A stretch of DNA of 8,633 nt. Source: JBDTMC01 sp039934475. Its GTDB lineage: Bacteria; Acidobacteriota; Terriglobia; Bryobacterales; Bryobacteraceae. The stretch is from NCBI GenBank assembly GCA_039934475.1, contig JBDTMC010000341.1, positions 1 through 8,633 of the forward strand. Direction: 5' to 3'. The first letter of the stretch is position 1. The number at the start of each line of letters is the position of its first letter. Shown one piece after another: positions 1-7,101 of the stretch. Under the pieces are notes generated by a model. That model did not search any database and was not told where the DNA came from. It was given only the letters and a program-made list of their open reading frames with translations. Both the position numbers and the translations under genes were made by a program.

Positions 1-2
1 AC

Positions 3-998
3 ATCGTCAACCGAGTGGAACAACTTCGCGAAGTCTTCCGCAATACGGAATGGAACGAAGAGCTTCTGGAGTACAACGACTTCGCTTCCCTCCGTGCCAT
101 GCTCTTTCGAGCCGACGGTTCCATGGTGATGATCCGCAGCCGATCCCGCAGTCGCGATAGCTACCATCTGGCTGCGTTAATCGCGCACCAGCAACTGCTT
201 GATCCCGCAATCGCCAGCGATTCTCTCGCCGCGCCGGCTCCGGCGCGGAAGCACCGTCTGTTAATGTGGGCCGGTTCCGCAGTCGCTGCGGTCATTCTTG
301 CCATCGTGGCCCTGGCAGGCATCGGCTACTACGTTGCCCTATCGGTAGATTCGCAACCTTCCCGTCTTGCCTTCAAGAAGGGCGAACTCTACTACAACAA
401 GCCGGTGACAGCGGCCGAAGCCCAGCGTGTCGGCCAGTTCTTGGTAGACCGCGACTACTTCTCAGACACCAAGGAGATTTCAGCCCGTCTTGATCGCGAC
501 GAGAGATCTTACCGGCTACAATTCGTTGTCGGCTCCGCGGACAACCTCCTCGCCACGATGGAGTTCTCCATTATGGGCCAGGACATCTCTCACGATCTGG
601 TGAATGGCGCCCCAGTCCAAGTCATACTCACGGACAATCAGTGGAAACCTCTCAAAACCGCCCCCTTCAGCGCCAAACTGAAATTCGGCGCTGGAGAACT
701 GTTTTACAGCGAGCCAGTTTCGGCCAGCCAGGCAGACGTCACGGGCCGGTTTTTACAGAAGATCGGCTTTTTTGGCAACGGCAAAGGGACATCGGTCCAC
801 CTGGGCCGCGAACAGAATCTGTTCCAACTCCGTTTCATCATCGACGTCTCGCGAATCGATGACCCGATGGTGGCCAAGAATTTTCGCCTGATCACGCAAG
901 CGGTGTCAGTCGCGGCACTTGGTGGCGAACCAGTGATGCTGCACCTGTGCGACTCCGAATTCCACACTCTGCGAAGCGAACGAATTGCCGCGAAATGA
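3..998 (+). CDS. Single-pass membrane protein with two tandem copies of an unknown ~100-residue domain (5'-partial)
   Basis: I do not recognise this family. The frame is open to the left edge, so the start lies outside; the first start codon inside is GTG at 15, and residues are numbered from it. Residues 1-80 are polar and probably cytoplasmic. A hydrophobic helix follows at about 83-110. The rest is two copies of one domain, about 117-219 and 220-322. Both carry the pattern G-E-L-[YF]-Y-x2-P-V, then A-x3-G-x-F-L, a [YF]-F pair, an R-x-L/F-rich strand, and near the end G-x-P-V followed by L-x-D/C-D. The repeats have diverged but align along their whole length, so an old internal duplication is likely. 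With this topology the repeats would sit outside the inner membrane, in the periplasm. The hydrolase gene starts 60 bp downstream on the same strand, so the two could be co-transcribed. The function is unknown. Confidence 0.85.
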   Translation: MVNRVEQLREVFRNTEWNEELLEYNDFASLRAMLFRADGSMVMIRSRSRSRDSYHLAALIAHQQLLDPAIASDSLAAPAPARKHRLLMWAGSAVAAVILAIVALAGIGYYVALSVDSQPSRLAFKKGELYYNKPVTAAEAQRVGQFLVDRDYFSDTKEISARLDRDERSYRLQFVVGSADNLLATMEFSIMGQDISHDLVNGAPVQVILTDNQWKPLKTAPFSAKLKFGAGELFYSEPVSASQADVTGRFLQKIGFFGNGKGTSVHLGREQNLFQLRFIIDVSRIDDPMVAKNFRLITQAVSVAALGGEPVMLHLCDSEFHTLRSERIAAK

Positions 999-1058
999 CG
1001 CCTCGCCCTTTGTGTCACAATTCAGTCTCCGGGTTTTGCAACCGCAACTGGGGCTCCT

Positions 1059-1928
1059 ATGAGATTAGCGAAGTTACTTCTTTTGACAGGTCTGTCTTCC
1101 GCGCTTAGCGCCTTGTTCGCGCAGTCCGTTCCACGGGCGATATTCACAGACCCGCCGTCGGACTCCGCTCATCCAGCAAAGATGACGGTGGTCCATATCC
1201 CGACCCACGGTGTCGTCATCAATGGTTTGGTGTATGGGCCGAGCGGCGCAGGGCCACACCCGACCCTCGTCATCTGCCATGGGCTGCCGGGCAACGAAAA
1301 GAACCTCGACCTGGCACAGGCAGTGCGGCGCGCCGGGTGGAACGCAGTCACCTTCAACTACCGGGGATCGTGGGGCAGTCCCGGAGTTTTCCGTTTCGCA
1401 CAGAACATCGAGGATGCGGATGCGGTGCTCGCCTTCTTGCGCGATCCCGCCACGGCGAGCAAGCTGGGAATCGATGCCGGCCGCATCGCCATCGCCGGCC
1501 ACAGTATGGGCGGTTGGGTAGTGGCACACACGGCGTCGCACGATAAGGGATTGATGGGCGCCATCCTGATCTCAGCGGCGGATATGGGCCGCGCCGGCGA
1601 AGGGCCGGTGGAGAAGGTGGAAGCAACAATGGCGGACGATATGGAATCCCTGGCGGGTGTGACTGCGAAATCGATGACCGAAGACCTTCAGCAGAATGCC
1701 AAGAAATTCCGGTTTGAGGATGCCGCGGCCGGGCTGGTGGGAACGCCGCTGCTGGTGCTGACCTCCGATGACGGACTGGCTCCGCACGCAGACGCGTTAG
1801 TAACAGCGATCAAAGCCAAAGGCGGTCACAAGGTTAAGACGCAACATGTGGCCACCGACCACGGTTGGTCCGATCGCCGCATCGCACTGGAGAGCATCAT
1901 CCTCGAGTGGCTCGCTGAATTACGGTAA
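1059..1928 (+). CDS. Secreted alpha/beta hydrolase
   Basis: This is a 289-residue alpha/beta-hydrolase-fold protein, probably an esterase or peptidase-like hydrolase. Residues 1-21 look like a Sec signal peptide: basic start, leucine-rich core, and an A-L-F-A/Q-S cleavage context, so it should be exported. The fold is marked by the oxyanion-hole segment I-C-H-G-L-P-G (72-78) and the nucleophile elbow G-H-S-M-G-G with Ser149. Asp237 or Asp238 (T-S-D-D-G) and His268 (D-H-G-W) complete the likely triad. The spacing of these residues is normal for the family and the fold looks complete. The substrate cannot be told from sequence; dienelactone-hydrolase-like or acyl-peptidase-like enzymes are similar. 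The ATG was chosen because it gives the signal peptide directly. Only a weak ribosome site (GGGG) precedes it. A LysE-type exporter follows after 13 bp, suggesting one transcript. Confidence 0.9.
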   Translation: MRLAKLLLLTGLSSALSALFAQSVPRAIFTDPPSDSAHPAKMTVVHIPTHGVVINGLVYGPSGAGPHPTLVICHGLPGNEKNLDLAQAVRRAGWNAVTFNYRGSWGSPGVFRFAQNIEDADAVLAFLRDPATASKLGIDAGRIAIAGHSMGGWVVAHTASHDKGLMGAILISAADMGRAGEGPVEKVEATMADDMESLAGVTAKSMTEDLQQNAKKFRFEDAAAGLVGTPLLVLTSDDGLAPHADALVTAIKAKGGHKVKTQHVATDHGWSDRRIALESIILEWLAELR

Positions 1929-1941
1929 CCAAGGCTAGCGT

Positions 1942-2580
1942 ATGCTGATTAGCCAGACTTCCCTGCTTTTGTTTATTACGGGCGCGACGATCATCCTGGT
2001 GATTCCTGGGCCGGCTGTGATGTATGTGGTCAGCCGCAGCGTGGGACATGGGCGGGTGGCGGGGCTTGTGTCTGCCATGGGGATCGTAGTCGGAACGTTC
2101 TTCCACGCGGTAGCGGCAACGCTGGGCCTCTCGGCTTTGCTGGCCTCTTCCGCGCTGGCGTATCAGACGGCAAAGTACCTTGGCGCGGCATATCTGATCT
2201 ATCTGGGAATTCGCACGCTGCTGAGCAAAGATGCAGAGTTGGCAGAGGCGGGCAAAGGCGAGCGGCGACTGGCTGCAATCTTCGGGCAAGGCGTGATGGT
2301 GAATGTGCTCAATCCCAAGACGGCGCTATTCTTTCTCGCCTTCCTTCCTCAATTCGTGGATCCGCTGCGCGGTCACGCCTCATTGCAGATTCTCGAACTG
2401 GGGGTTCTGTTTGCTTTGATGGGCTGGTGCACCGACTCCCTGTGGGCGCTGCTGGCTGGTACGGTGGCGGAGCGAATCCGCGGCAGTGCCGGGTTGCGGC
2501 GAGTGCAGCGACGTGTTTCCGGCGGCGGGTTGATCGCGTTGGGCCTGGCTTCCGCGTTTTCGGGAGCGCGGTCAAAGTAG
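1942..2580 (+). CDS. LysE/RhtB family amino-acid or metabolite exporter
   Basis: This is a 212-residue integral inner-membrane protein of the LysE/RhtB translocator family. The family exports amino acids such as lysine, homoserine, threonine or leucine, using the proton gradient. Family marks are the early I-P-G-P-A motif (21-25) in the first helix, the glycine-rich second segment S-A-M-G-I-V-V-G (44-51), the Y-L-G-A-A-Y-L-I-Y-L-G-I run (79-90), and N-P-K-T-A-L-F-F (124-131) followed by L-P-Q-F. The hydrophobic segments fit the usual six helices, and the length is normal (about 200-215). An AAGG ribosome site lies just upstream of the ATG. It sits 13 bp after the hydrolase gene and is probably co-transcribed with it. 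A functional link, such as export of a hydrolysis product, is speculative. It ends 8 bp from the convergent methyltransferase gene. The exact substrate cannot be assigned. Confidence 0.93.
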   Translation: MLISQTSLLLFITGATIILVIPGPAVMYVVSRSVGHGRVAGLVSAMGIVVGTFFHAVAATLGLSALLASSALAYQTAKYLGAAYLIYLGIRTLLSKDAELAEAGKGERRLAAIFGQGVMVNVLNPKTALFFLAFLPQFVDPLRGHASLQILELGVLFALMGWCTDSLWALLAGTVAERIRGSAGLRRVQRRVSGGGLIALGLASAFSGARSK

Positions 2581-2588
2581 ACGAGGCG

Positions 2589-3428
2589 CTACGCTTTCTC
2601 ACCGCTGACGATCAGGACTTGAGCGGGGAGGCGCATGCCTCGATCAGAGAAGTACACACTCAGACCTTCGAGCGACTTGCGCTTGACTTCGGCAGCTTCG
2701 ACTGATGACAGCTTGGCGAGGCTGTCGCGAATCCGTTCGGACATCTCGTAGCGAAGCGTCCAAAAATCCTCCAGAGAGAGGGGCGCATCAATCGTGAATT
2801 TTAGGAGGCGTTCCGAGATCGCCTGCGCACCGGCGGCGGTAAGTACGCTCTGGAGTTTGCCTGGAGCGGCGAAACGATAGACATCAGGCGCATCGGGCGC
2901 GGGCGGCGGCGAATCGACGTACTGTGCCAGGGCCTCATCCAGAATACTTAGAAATGGATTTCCTTCGGCGAAATGCCACGCGGCGAGAGCCAGTCTTTGT
3001 CCGGGCTTGAGTACTCGCAACATCTCACGGATGCCGTCAACGGGCGACGGAAAGAACATAACACCAAAGCGACTGATGACGGCGTCGAAGGTATCGGCTT
3101 GATACGGGAGATTGTCGGCGAACGCCACATCAAACCGAGTGTTGCCGAAGCCCAGACGGTCAGCCGCGCGACGAGCGGCGTCCACCATTCCGGGAATGGG
3201 ATCAATGCCAAAGACCTTGCCTGCCGGGCCGACGATGGGGACGACGCTCAAAGCCGGCTCTCCGGGACCAGTGGCAACATCCAGAACGGTGTGACCGCTG
3301 GCGATCAGCGCGTCCTGGACGAGAGCTTGTGTGACGGGCCAAAACATCCGCGTGATGATTTCGCGGTGCTTCTCCCAGGACGCGGCAGCGCCGGTCCACC
3401 GATTGATCACTTGCTCATCTTGGGGCAT
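2589..3428 (-). CDS. Class I SAM-dependent methyltransferase (UbiE/Methyltransf_11-like)
   Basis: This is a 279-residue cytoplasmic class I methyltransferase. The SAM-binding motif I is V-L-D-V-A-T-G-P-G-E (48-57). The acidic residue at the end of strand 2 is Asp76 (F-G-I-D-P), and A-D-N-L-P-Y (104-109) marks the adenine-contact region. Asp115 lies in the T-F-D-A-V-I-S-R strand, and M-L-R-V-L-K-P-G (136-143) is the typical motif before strand 5. This pattern is that of UbiE/COQ5-like enzymes, but the substrate is unknown, and the C-terminal ~120 residues would form its cap. The ATG at 3428 is the furthest possible start because an in-frame stop lies two codons upstream. No Shine-Dalgarno sequence is visible. 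The region where one would sit is one arm of a perfect inverted repeat, so the gene may be leaderless or controlled from that site. It is convergent with the exporter and divergent from the Asp-box protein. Confidence 0.92.
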   Translation of the reverse strand: MPQDEQVINRWTGAAASWEKHREIITRMFWPVTQALVQDALIASGHTVLDVATGPGEPALSVVPIVGPAGKVFGIDPIPGMVDAARRAADRLGFGNTRFDVAFADNLPYQADTFDAVISRFGVMFFPSPVDGIREMLRVLKPGQRLALAAWHFAEGNPFLSILDEALAQYVDSPPPAPDAPDVYRFAAPGKLQSVLTAAGAQAISERLLKFTIDAPLSLEDFWTLRYEMSERIRDSLAKLSSVEAAEVKRKSLEGLSVYFSDRGMRLPAQVLIVSGEKA

Positions 3429-3430
3429 GA

Positions 3431-3461
3431 GTCATTGTTACCACGGACCGGTAACAATGAC
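3431..3461. promoter_or_regulatory. Perfect 12-bp inverted repeat, probable operator between divergent genes
   Basis: The left arm GTCATTGTTACC (3431-3442) and the right arm GGTAACAATGAC (3450-3461) are exact reverse complements separated by the 7-base spacer ACGGACC. The site begins 3 bp from the methyltransferase start codon and lies 43 bp before the ATG of the Asp-box gene. The arms are AT-containing in a GC-rich setting and no T-run follows, so a dimeric repressor site fits better than a terminator. A bound protein would block the methyltransferase directly and perhaps the divergent gene too. No regulator gene adjoins it, so the binding protein is unknown. Confidence 0.65.
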
Positions 3462-3504
3462 CCGGCAGACACCGGTACGACAAGAGAGTAAGATTGGTCC
3501 AATC

Positions 3505-5688
3505 ATGGCGAAACGATCTAAGTCAAACACGGAATCTTCCATCGTTCGCGGCCTTCAGAAGGAGCGGTCCGCCGCCGTTCCCGCCGCGCGATTCAGTACG
3601 CACAAAGCGCGCGCGGCCTGGTTTCAAGCACGGGCGGCGTACCCGGTGCGGGAAGCGAACGTAGACAAACTCACGCGGCAACGGAAGCAGTTCGCCGCGG
3701 CGGCAACTGGGCCGGACGCTGTATGGGAACTGATTGGGCCTATCAACACGGGGGGCCGCTGCACCAGTATCGCGGTCTATCCCGCCAATGCCGACGTGCT
3801 GTATATCGGTGCGGCGGGCGGAGGCGTGTGGAAGTCCCTGGACGCGGGTCAGACCTGGACGTCGCAATGGCACGATGAAGCGTCACTGAATGTCGGGGCT
3901 CTGGCGATCGATCCAAGCAATCCGGATACGGTGTACTGCGGCACTGGCGAAGCAAATCTCTCGGCGGATTCCTACGGTGGCGTGGGCCTCTACCGCACCA
4001 CCGATGGCGGGAACACGTGGAAGCTGTTCGCAGGCGCCGACAAAGCGGGGATCCCTCGCCGGATCGGCACTATCGCCGTGGACCCATTCGATGCCACACA
4101 CATTTGCCTCGGCGGCGTACGCCATGGCAAAACCGAGGTGGCGGGCATGTACACATCGCACGACGGGGGCAAGACCTGGGCCAAGGAGACCTTTGTCGCG
4201 GGCGATTACTTCTGCCATCACGTCGTTTTTCATCCCACCGTGCAAGGCACTCTGTTCGCCACCGTGGACGCCAATGGCACGGCGAACGGGATCTGGCGCA
4301 GTAGCGACGGTGGGGCCAACTGGCAACACATCACGAAGGGACTTCCGGCGGCGGCTTCCATTCATCGGACCAGTTTGGCCATTGCGCCCTCGAAGCCCGA
4401 CACGATGTACGCCATCTCGGCCACCAGCAGCGAAGCAGTGTTAGGTGTGTTCCGTAGCGTCAACGGAGGCCAATCGTGGACCTCCATCGGAGGCACGCAC
4501 TTCCGGAAAGAGACGCAGATGTCCTACGGAAATTCGATTGCCGTGCATCCCACCAATCCGAAGATAGTGATCTGCGGGGGCGTGGATCTGCATGCCACCA
4601 CCGATGGCGGCAAGACATGGAAGCAGGCTACACGCTGGGATCTGGACCGCGGCAAGCCGCGCTACGCGCACGCCGATCATCACGCCGTAGTGATGCCGGC
4701 AGCCAAACCAGGCCGGATCTTCGACGCCAACGATGGCGGTATGGACTTGAGCGATAACAGCGGCGTGACGTGGGCCAATCGTAGCGCCGGGCTTGCGGCC
4801 ACCATGTTCTATGACCTGGATGTTTCGCAAAGCGATGGCCGCGTCTATGGCGGCGGAGCGCAAGACAATGGCACCGTCATCACCACCGACGGCGACGGCA
4901 ACCATTTCTTTGAGATCCTGGGTGGCGACGGTGGTTGGATGGTGATTGACCCGAAGGACGCGGGCCACATCCTAGCTTCCTATTACAACTTCAATATCCA
5001 GCGGCTGCGCGGCGGGAAATGGACCGATATCACGCCGACGATGCCGGACTCCGAACACCAGTCCGTGTGGATGGTTTATATCACGCTGGACCCGTCCGAC
5101 TCGAACACGATCTACACGGCGTCGCAGCGGGTTTGGAAGACCACCGACGACGGGGCATCGTGGACGGCGGTGTCGGGCGTGCTGGATGGCACGGTGGTGA
5201 GCGCCATTGAAGTGCCTCCTGCCAACCCGAAGACGGTGTATGCAGGAACGGAAAAGGGCGGGTTCTTCCGCAGCACCGATAGCGGCGCCACATGGTCAGA
5301 CGATCTGTCGAGCAGCGTACTGGCGGGATCGATCATCACACGGATCGAAACGCACCCTAAGAACGCCAAGCAGGTGTTTGTCACGGTGGGCGGGTTCGGA
5401 CATTCGCATCTGTTCCGTTCGGACGACGGCGGGCAAAGCTGGGCGGACGCTGACGCGGGCAAGCTACCCGACGCCCCGCATCAGGCAGTGGCCTTCTGGG
5501 ACGACCAAACGTTATTGGTAGCCGGAGACGCGGGCGTATTTCGTTCGTCGGATGACGGCGTGACGTTTGAGAATATTTCGGGGAATCTGCCCACCACAAT
5601 GTTCGTGGATTTGGTTTGTCAGCCCAAGGACGGAACTGTCACCGTGGCTACGTATGGGCGCAGCCTGTGGAGGATGAAGGTAGTATAG
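3505..5688 (+). CDS. Asp-box (BNR) repeat protein, sortilin/VPS10- and GH74-like beta-propeller
   Basis: This 727-residue protein is built of BNR/Asp-box repeats, the S/T-x-D-x-G-x-T-W hairpins found in sialidases, sortilin/VPS10 domains and GH74-type propellers. Eleven boxes are visible, starting near residues 111, 165, 218, 266, 318, 365, 416, 546, 590, 639 and 681. They fall in two groups, seven then four, separated by about 130 residues, which fits two propellers or one large folded unit. A segment starting G-P-I-N-T-G-G-R near residue 75 opens the first blade and is typical of this group. No glycoside-hydrolase catalytic residues can be assigned, so an enzyme activity is not claimed. The basic N-terminus shows no signal peptide. 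I chose ATG 3505 over the GTG at 3331, because the longer form would overlap the methyltransferase antisense and cross the palindrome. The ribosome site is weak. It ends 8 bp from the convergent small gene. Confidence 0.9.
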   Translation: MAKRSKSNTESSIVRGLQKERSAAVPAARFSTHKARAAWFQARAAYPVREANVDKLTRQRKQFAAAATGPDAVWELIGPINTGGRCTSIAVYPANADVLYIGAAGGGVWKSLDAGQTWTSQWHDEASLNVGALAIDPSNPDTVYCGTGEANLSADSYGGVGLYRTTDGGNTWKLFAGADKAGIPRRIGTIAVDPFDATHICLGGVRHGKTEVAGMYTSHDGGKTWAKETFVAGDYFCHHVVFHPTVQGTLFATVDANGTANGIWRSSDGGANWQHITKGLPAAASIHRTSLAIAPSKPDTMYAISATSSEAVLGVFRSVNGGQSWTSIGGTHFRKETQMSYGNSIAVHPTNPKIVICGGVDLHATTDGGKTWKQATRWDLDRGKPRYAHADHHAVVMPAAKPGRIFDANDGGMDLSDNSGVTWANRSAGLAATMFYDLDVSQSDGRVYGGGAQDNGTVITTDGDGNHFFEILGGDGGWMVIDPKDAGHILASYYNFNIQRLRGGKWTDITPTMPDSEHQSVWMVYITLDPSDSNTIYTASQRVWKTTDDGASWTAVSGVLDGTVVSAIEVPPANPKTVYAGTEKGGFFRSTDSGATWSDDLSSSVLAGSIITRIETHPKNAKQVFVTVGGFGHSHLFRSDDGGQSWADADAGKLPDAPHQAVAFWDDQTLLVAGDAGVFRSSDDGVTFENISGNLPTTMFVDLVCQPKDGTVTVATYGRSLWRMKVV

Positions 5689-5696
5689 CCCGCGCC

Positions 5697-5861
5697 CTAT
5701 TTGCTATCGGGCGATGGTTCGCCGTGATGTTTCTTGAGCCATTCGGCGCGCTGGCGTTGCATCTCCGGAGTCTCGGGAACCTTCTTCCCGGAGGGAGGGA
5801 TCACCGGCGGCTTCGATGCCCCGGTATCCTCAGGCTTTGATTTAGGATCGTCTTTATCCAT
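5697..5861 (-). CDS. Small charged, proline-rich protein (54 aa), third gene of the CBS cluster
   Basis: This 54-residue open frame starts at ATG 5861 and ends with TAG. It begins M-D-K-D-D-P-K-S-K-P, is rich in Lys, Pro, Glu and Asp, and has a short basic/amphipathic stretch (T-P-E-M-Q-R-Q-R-A-E-W-L-K-K-H-H) near the C-terminus. There is no membrane segment or signal peptide, so a soluble, largely disordered protein is expected. I do not recognise the family. The start is 2 bp after the stop of the CBS-domain gene, which suggests translational coupling in one transcript. A GGAGG lies about 18 bases upstream, too far to be a normal site. Codons end mostly in G or C, as in neighbouring genes. 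It converges on the Asp-box gene with an 8-bp gap, and this tight packing also argues that it is a real gene. Confidence 0.65.
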   Translation of the reverse strand: MDKDDPKSKPEDTGASKPPVIPPSGKKVPETPEMQRQRAEWLKKHHGEPSPDSK

Positions 5862-5863
5862 AG

Positions 5864-6307
5864 CTAAGCCGGATAGCCGCCTCCGATATAAGTGTGAAGC
5901 TGATCAATTGTCTGCGCCTGTTCCGTGATGATGGCCTTCACCAGATCACCGATGGACACGACGCCAACCAGCCGATCGTCTTCCATGACAGGAAGATGGC
6001 GAATGCGGTGATCGCTCATCAAGCGCATGCAATCGTCGACACTGTGCTCCCGCGAGACTGTCACCAGATGAGTGGTCATGATCTCGTGGACAGGCGTCTC
6101 CTTGGAGTGTTTGCCCTGCAAGATCACCTTGCGCGCGTAATCGCGCTCCGAGATGACGCCGACCAGACGGCCTTCGTCAACCACCAGAAGAGCGCCGATT
6201 TCCTTTTCGGCCATAAGTGCAACGGCGTCGTAGACCGTCGCGTGAGACGGCACCGACCAGATGTCGGTGCGCCGGTTTCGGAGTATGCAGTCGATTTTTT
6301 CGGTCAT
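5864..6307 (-). CDS. Tandem CBS-domain protein
   Basis: This is a 147-residue soluble protein made of two CBS domains, roughly residues 10-65 and 72-132, the usual size for stand-alone CBS pairs. Such pairs bind adenosine ligands (AMP, ATP, SAM, NAD) and sense energy or redox state. The first domain ends with the typical G-V-I-S-E-R-D-Y-A-R-K-V. The second contains M-x-x-H-x-I-R-H-L-P-V followed by G-V-V-S-I-G-D-L-V-K. The S/T-x-x-D pattern in both (S-E-R-D, S-I-G-D) is the ribose-contacting motif. No effector domain is attached, so it may act through a partner. The frame stays open up to 6376, but I prefer the ATG at 6307: the added residues match no CBS domain and would overlap the coding-like fragment upstream in another frame. 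A weak GACGAG precedes this ATG. The 54-residue gene follows 2 bp downstream. Confidence 0.9.
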   Translation of the reverse strand: MTEKIDCILRNRRTDIWSVPSHATVYDAVALMAEKEIGALLVVDEGRLVGVISERDYARKVILQGKHSKETPVHEIMTTHLVTVSREHSVDDCMRLMSDHRIRHLPVMEDDRLVGVVSIGDLVKAIITEQAQTIDQLHTYIGGGYPA

Positions 6308-6320
6308 GATTAGCTCGTCG

Positions 6321-6494
6321 TCAGCGAATCCCAGCAAGCCCTTGCAACAGGCGCCGGTTCTCCAATCGCTCCTCACGCGCCGCTAGAGGCGTCGCTGAGG
6401 GATTGCGGCCCTGGTCGAATTGTTTGGCAAAGCGCCCTTCACTGCGGGCGACGTAAACGAAGTTGATCTGCTCGCCCGACTTACGATGAATATA
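6321..6494 (-). pseudogene. Coding-like fragment upstream of the CBS gene, no normal start codon
   Basis: This frame is open for 57 codons between an in-frame TGA at 6497-6495 and the TGA at 6323-6321. It has no early ATG, GTG or TTG. The composition still looks coding: third positions favour G and C, and the reading is a plausible soluble peptide containing K-S-G-E-Q-I-N-F-V-Y-V-A-R-S-E-G-R-F and later L-A-A-R-E-E-R-L-E-N-R-R-L-L. In the neighbouring frame an ATG at 6502 begins M-T-D-I-F-I. One lost base near 6485-6490 would join that start to this frame and give a ~60-residue protein. It ends 13 bp before the CBS start on the same strand, as expected for the first gene of the cluster. I do not recognise the family. 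It may be a frameshifted small gene, the tail of a lost gene, or a sequence error. Confidence 0.4.
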
Positions 6495-6507
6495 TCAGTC
6501 ATCGTCA

Positions 6508-6927
6508 ACATTTTGTTGCCTATCTGACTGTGGGCTCTCTCAGCCTGGAGCCTTCGCGTGGATTGTAGACGAAATTTGGGATGGTAGGAGCCTGCGGCGG
6601 GCTTCTGGTTCTCAGGCCCGATTTCCGCTGATCCTCTCGCATGTGACTGCAGCCGTCCATGCTCTCTGGATGGTGGCAGAGGTCATTGACAGGGGCGGTC
6701 CGAACCCGGACGGCCCAATCGTATGTTGGCTGCGTCTCCGGGCCAAGTCCTTCGAGGGCGGAATTGCGTATCATCAGACGCAAGCAGTCAGCGCGATCCT
6801 CGACAGGAAACGCACCCCCGGCTTCCACTACTCTCGATTCCGGGCCACAGTAAGCTAACGGTGAACAAAGCTTGGCGTCTCTGACGGAAGGACCGCGTAG
6901 CCTACGGCTCGATCGGTGCGCGCGTGA
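6508..6927. other. Gap of about 420 bp without a convincing gene
   Basis: No frame here shows a known motif, a good ribosome site or clear codon bias. The longest open stretches are 6643-6858 (+, GTG start, 71 codons) and 6520-6828 (-, 102 codons). They overlap on opposite strands and neither resembles a family I know. I see no long repeat, insertion-sequence end or CRISPR unit. It is probably intergenic DNA or decayed coding sequence upstream of the tRNA. Confidence 0.5.
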
Positions 6928-6933
6928 TATAAT
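6928..6933 (+). promoter_or_regulatory. Consensus -10 box of the tRNA-Glu promoter
   Basis: TATAAT matches the sigma-70 -10 consensus exactly. With a usual spacing, transcription would begin near 6940, five bases before the mature tRNA. No good -35 hexamer is seen 16-18 bp upstream, where the sequence is GC-rich (around CTACGGCTCG), so the promoter may rely on the strong -10. Confidence 0.55.
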
Positions 6934-6944
6934 TGCTAGGGTTT

Positions 6945-7019
6945 GGCGCTATCGTCTAAGGGTTAGGACGAAGCCCTCTCAAGGCTTAAATACGGGTTCG
7001 AATCCCGTTAGCGCTACCA
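6945..7019 (+). tRNA. tRNA-Glu, anticodon CTC, CCA encoded
   Basis: The full cloverleaf can be drawn. The acceptor stem GGCGCTA (6945-6951) pairs with TAGCGCT (7009-7015), with one G-U pair at the end. The D arm GTCT/GGAC (6954-6957, 6966-6969) has the Glu-like loop A-A-G-G-G-T-T-A. The anticodon stem AAGCC/GGCTT encloses the loop CTCTCAA, giving anticodon CTC at 6978-6980, which reads GAG. The T arm is ACGGG-TTCGAAT-CCCGT. The discriminator is A at 7016 and CCA is encoded at 7017-7019. It lies alone, with no other tRNA or rRNA nearby. A PIN-like gene begins 82 bp downstream. Confidence 0.96.
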
Positions 7020-7101
7020 ATTCCTCATTCTTACGGGCGTCCTGCTCACACTTGCTCACGCAATTTTGGATTTCTCCTTGGTTTGTTGCTAGGCTCCGGC
7101 T

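Noticed and set aside
3331..3504. Upstream extension of the Asp-box gene to GTG 3331 (785 residues)
   Set aside because: It overlaps the methyltransferase gene antisense, runs through the palindrome, and gives non-repeat, Cys/His/Met-rich text unlike the rest of the protein.
5686..5715. Possible GCCCG/CGGGC hairpin between the convergent Asp-box and small genes
   Set aside because: The stem is only five base pairs with a long loop and no T-run, and it overlaps coding sequence, so it is too weak to call a terminator.
5894..6313. Plus-strand open frame (139 codons) over the CBS gene
   Set aside because: It is a mirror of the clear CBS-domain frame on the minus strand, with no motif of its own.
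6308..6376. N-terminal extension of the CBS protein to 6376
   Set aside because: The extra 23 residues match no CBS structure and overlap a better coding frame; ATG 6307 gives the standard family length.
6643..6858. Plus-strand frame of 71 codons with GTG start upstream of the tRNA
   Set aside because: It has no recognisable motif, no ribosome site and only mild codon bias, and overlaps an equally long antisense frame, so it is not listed as a gene.
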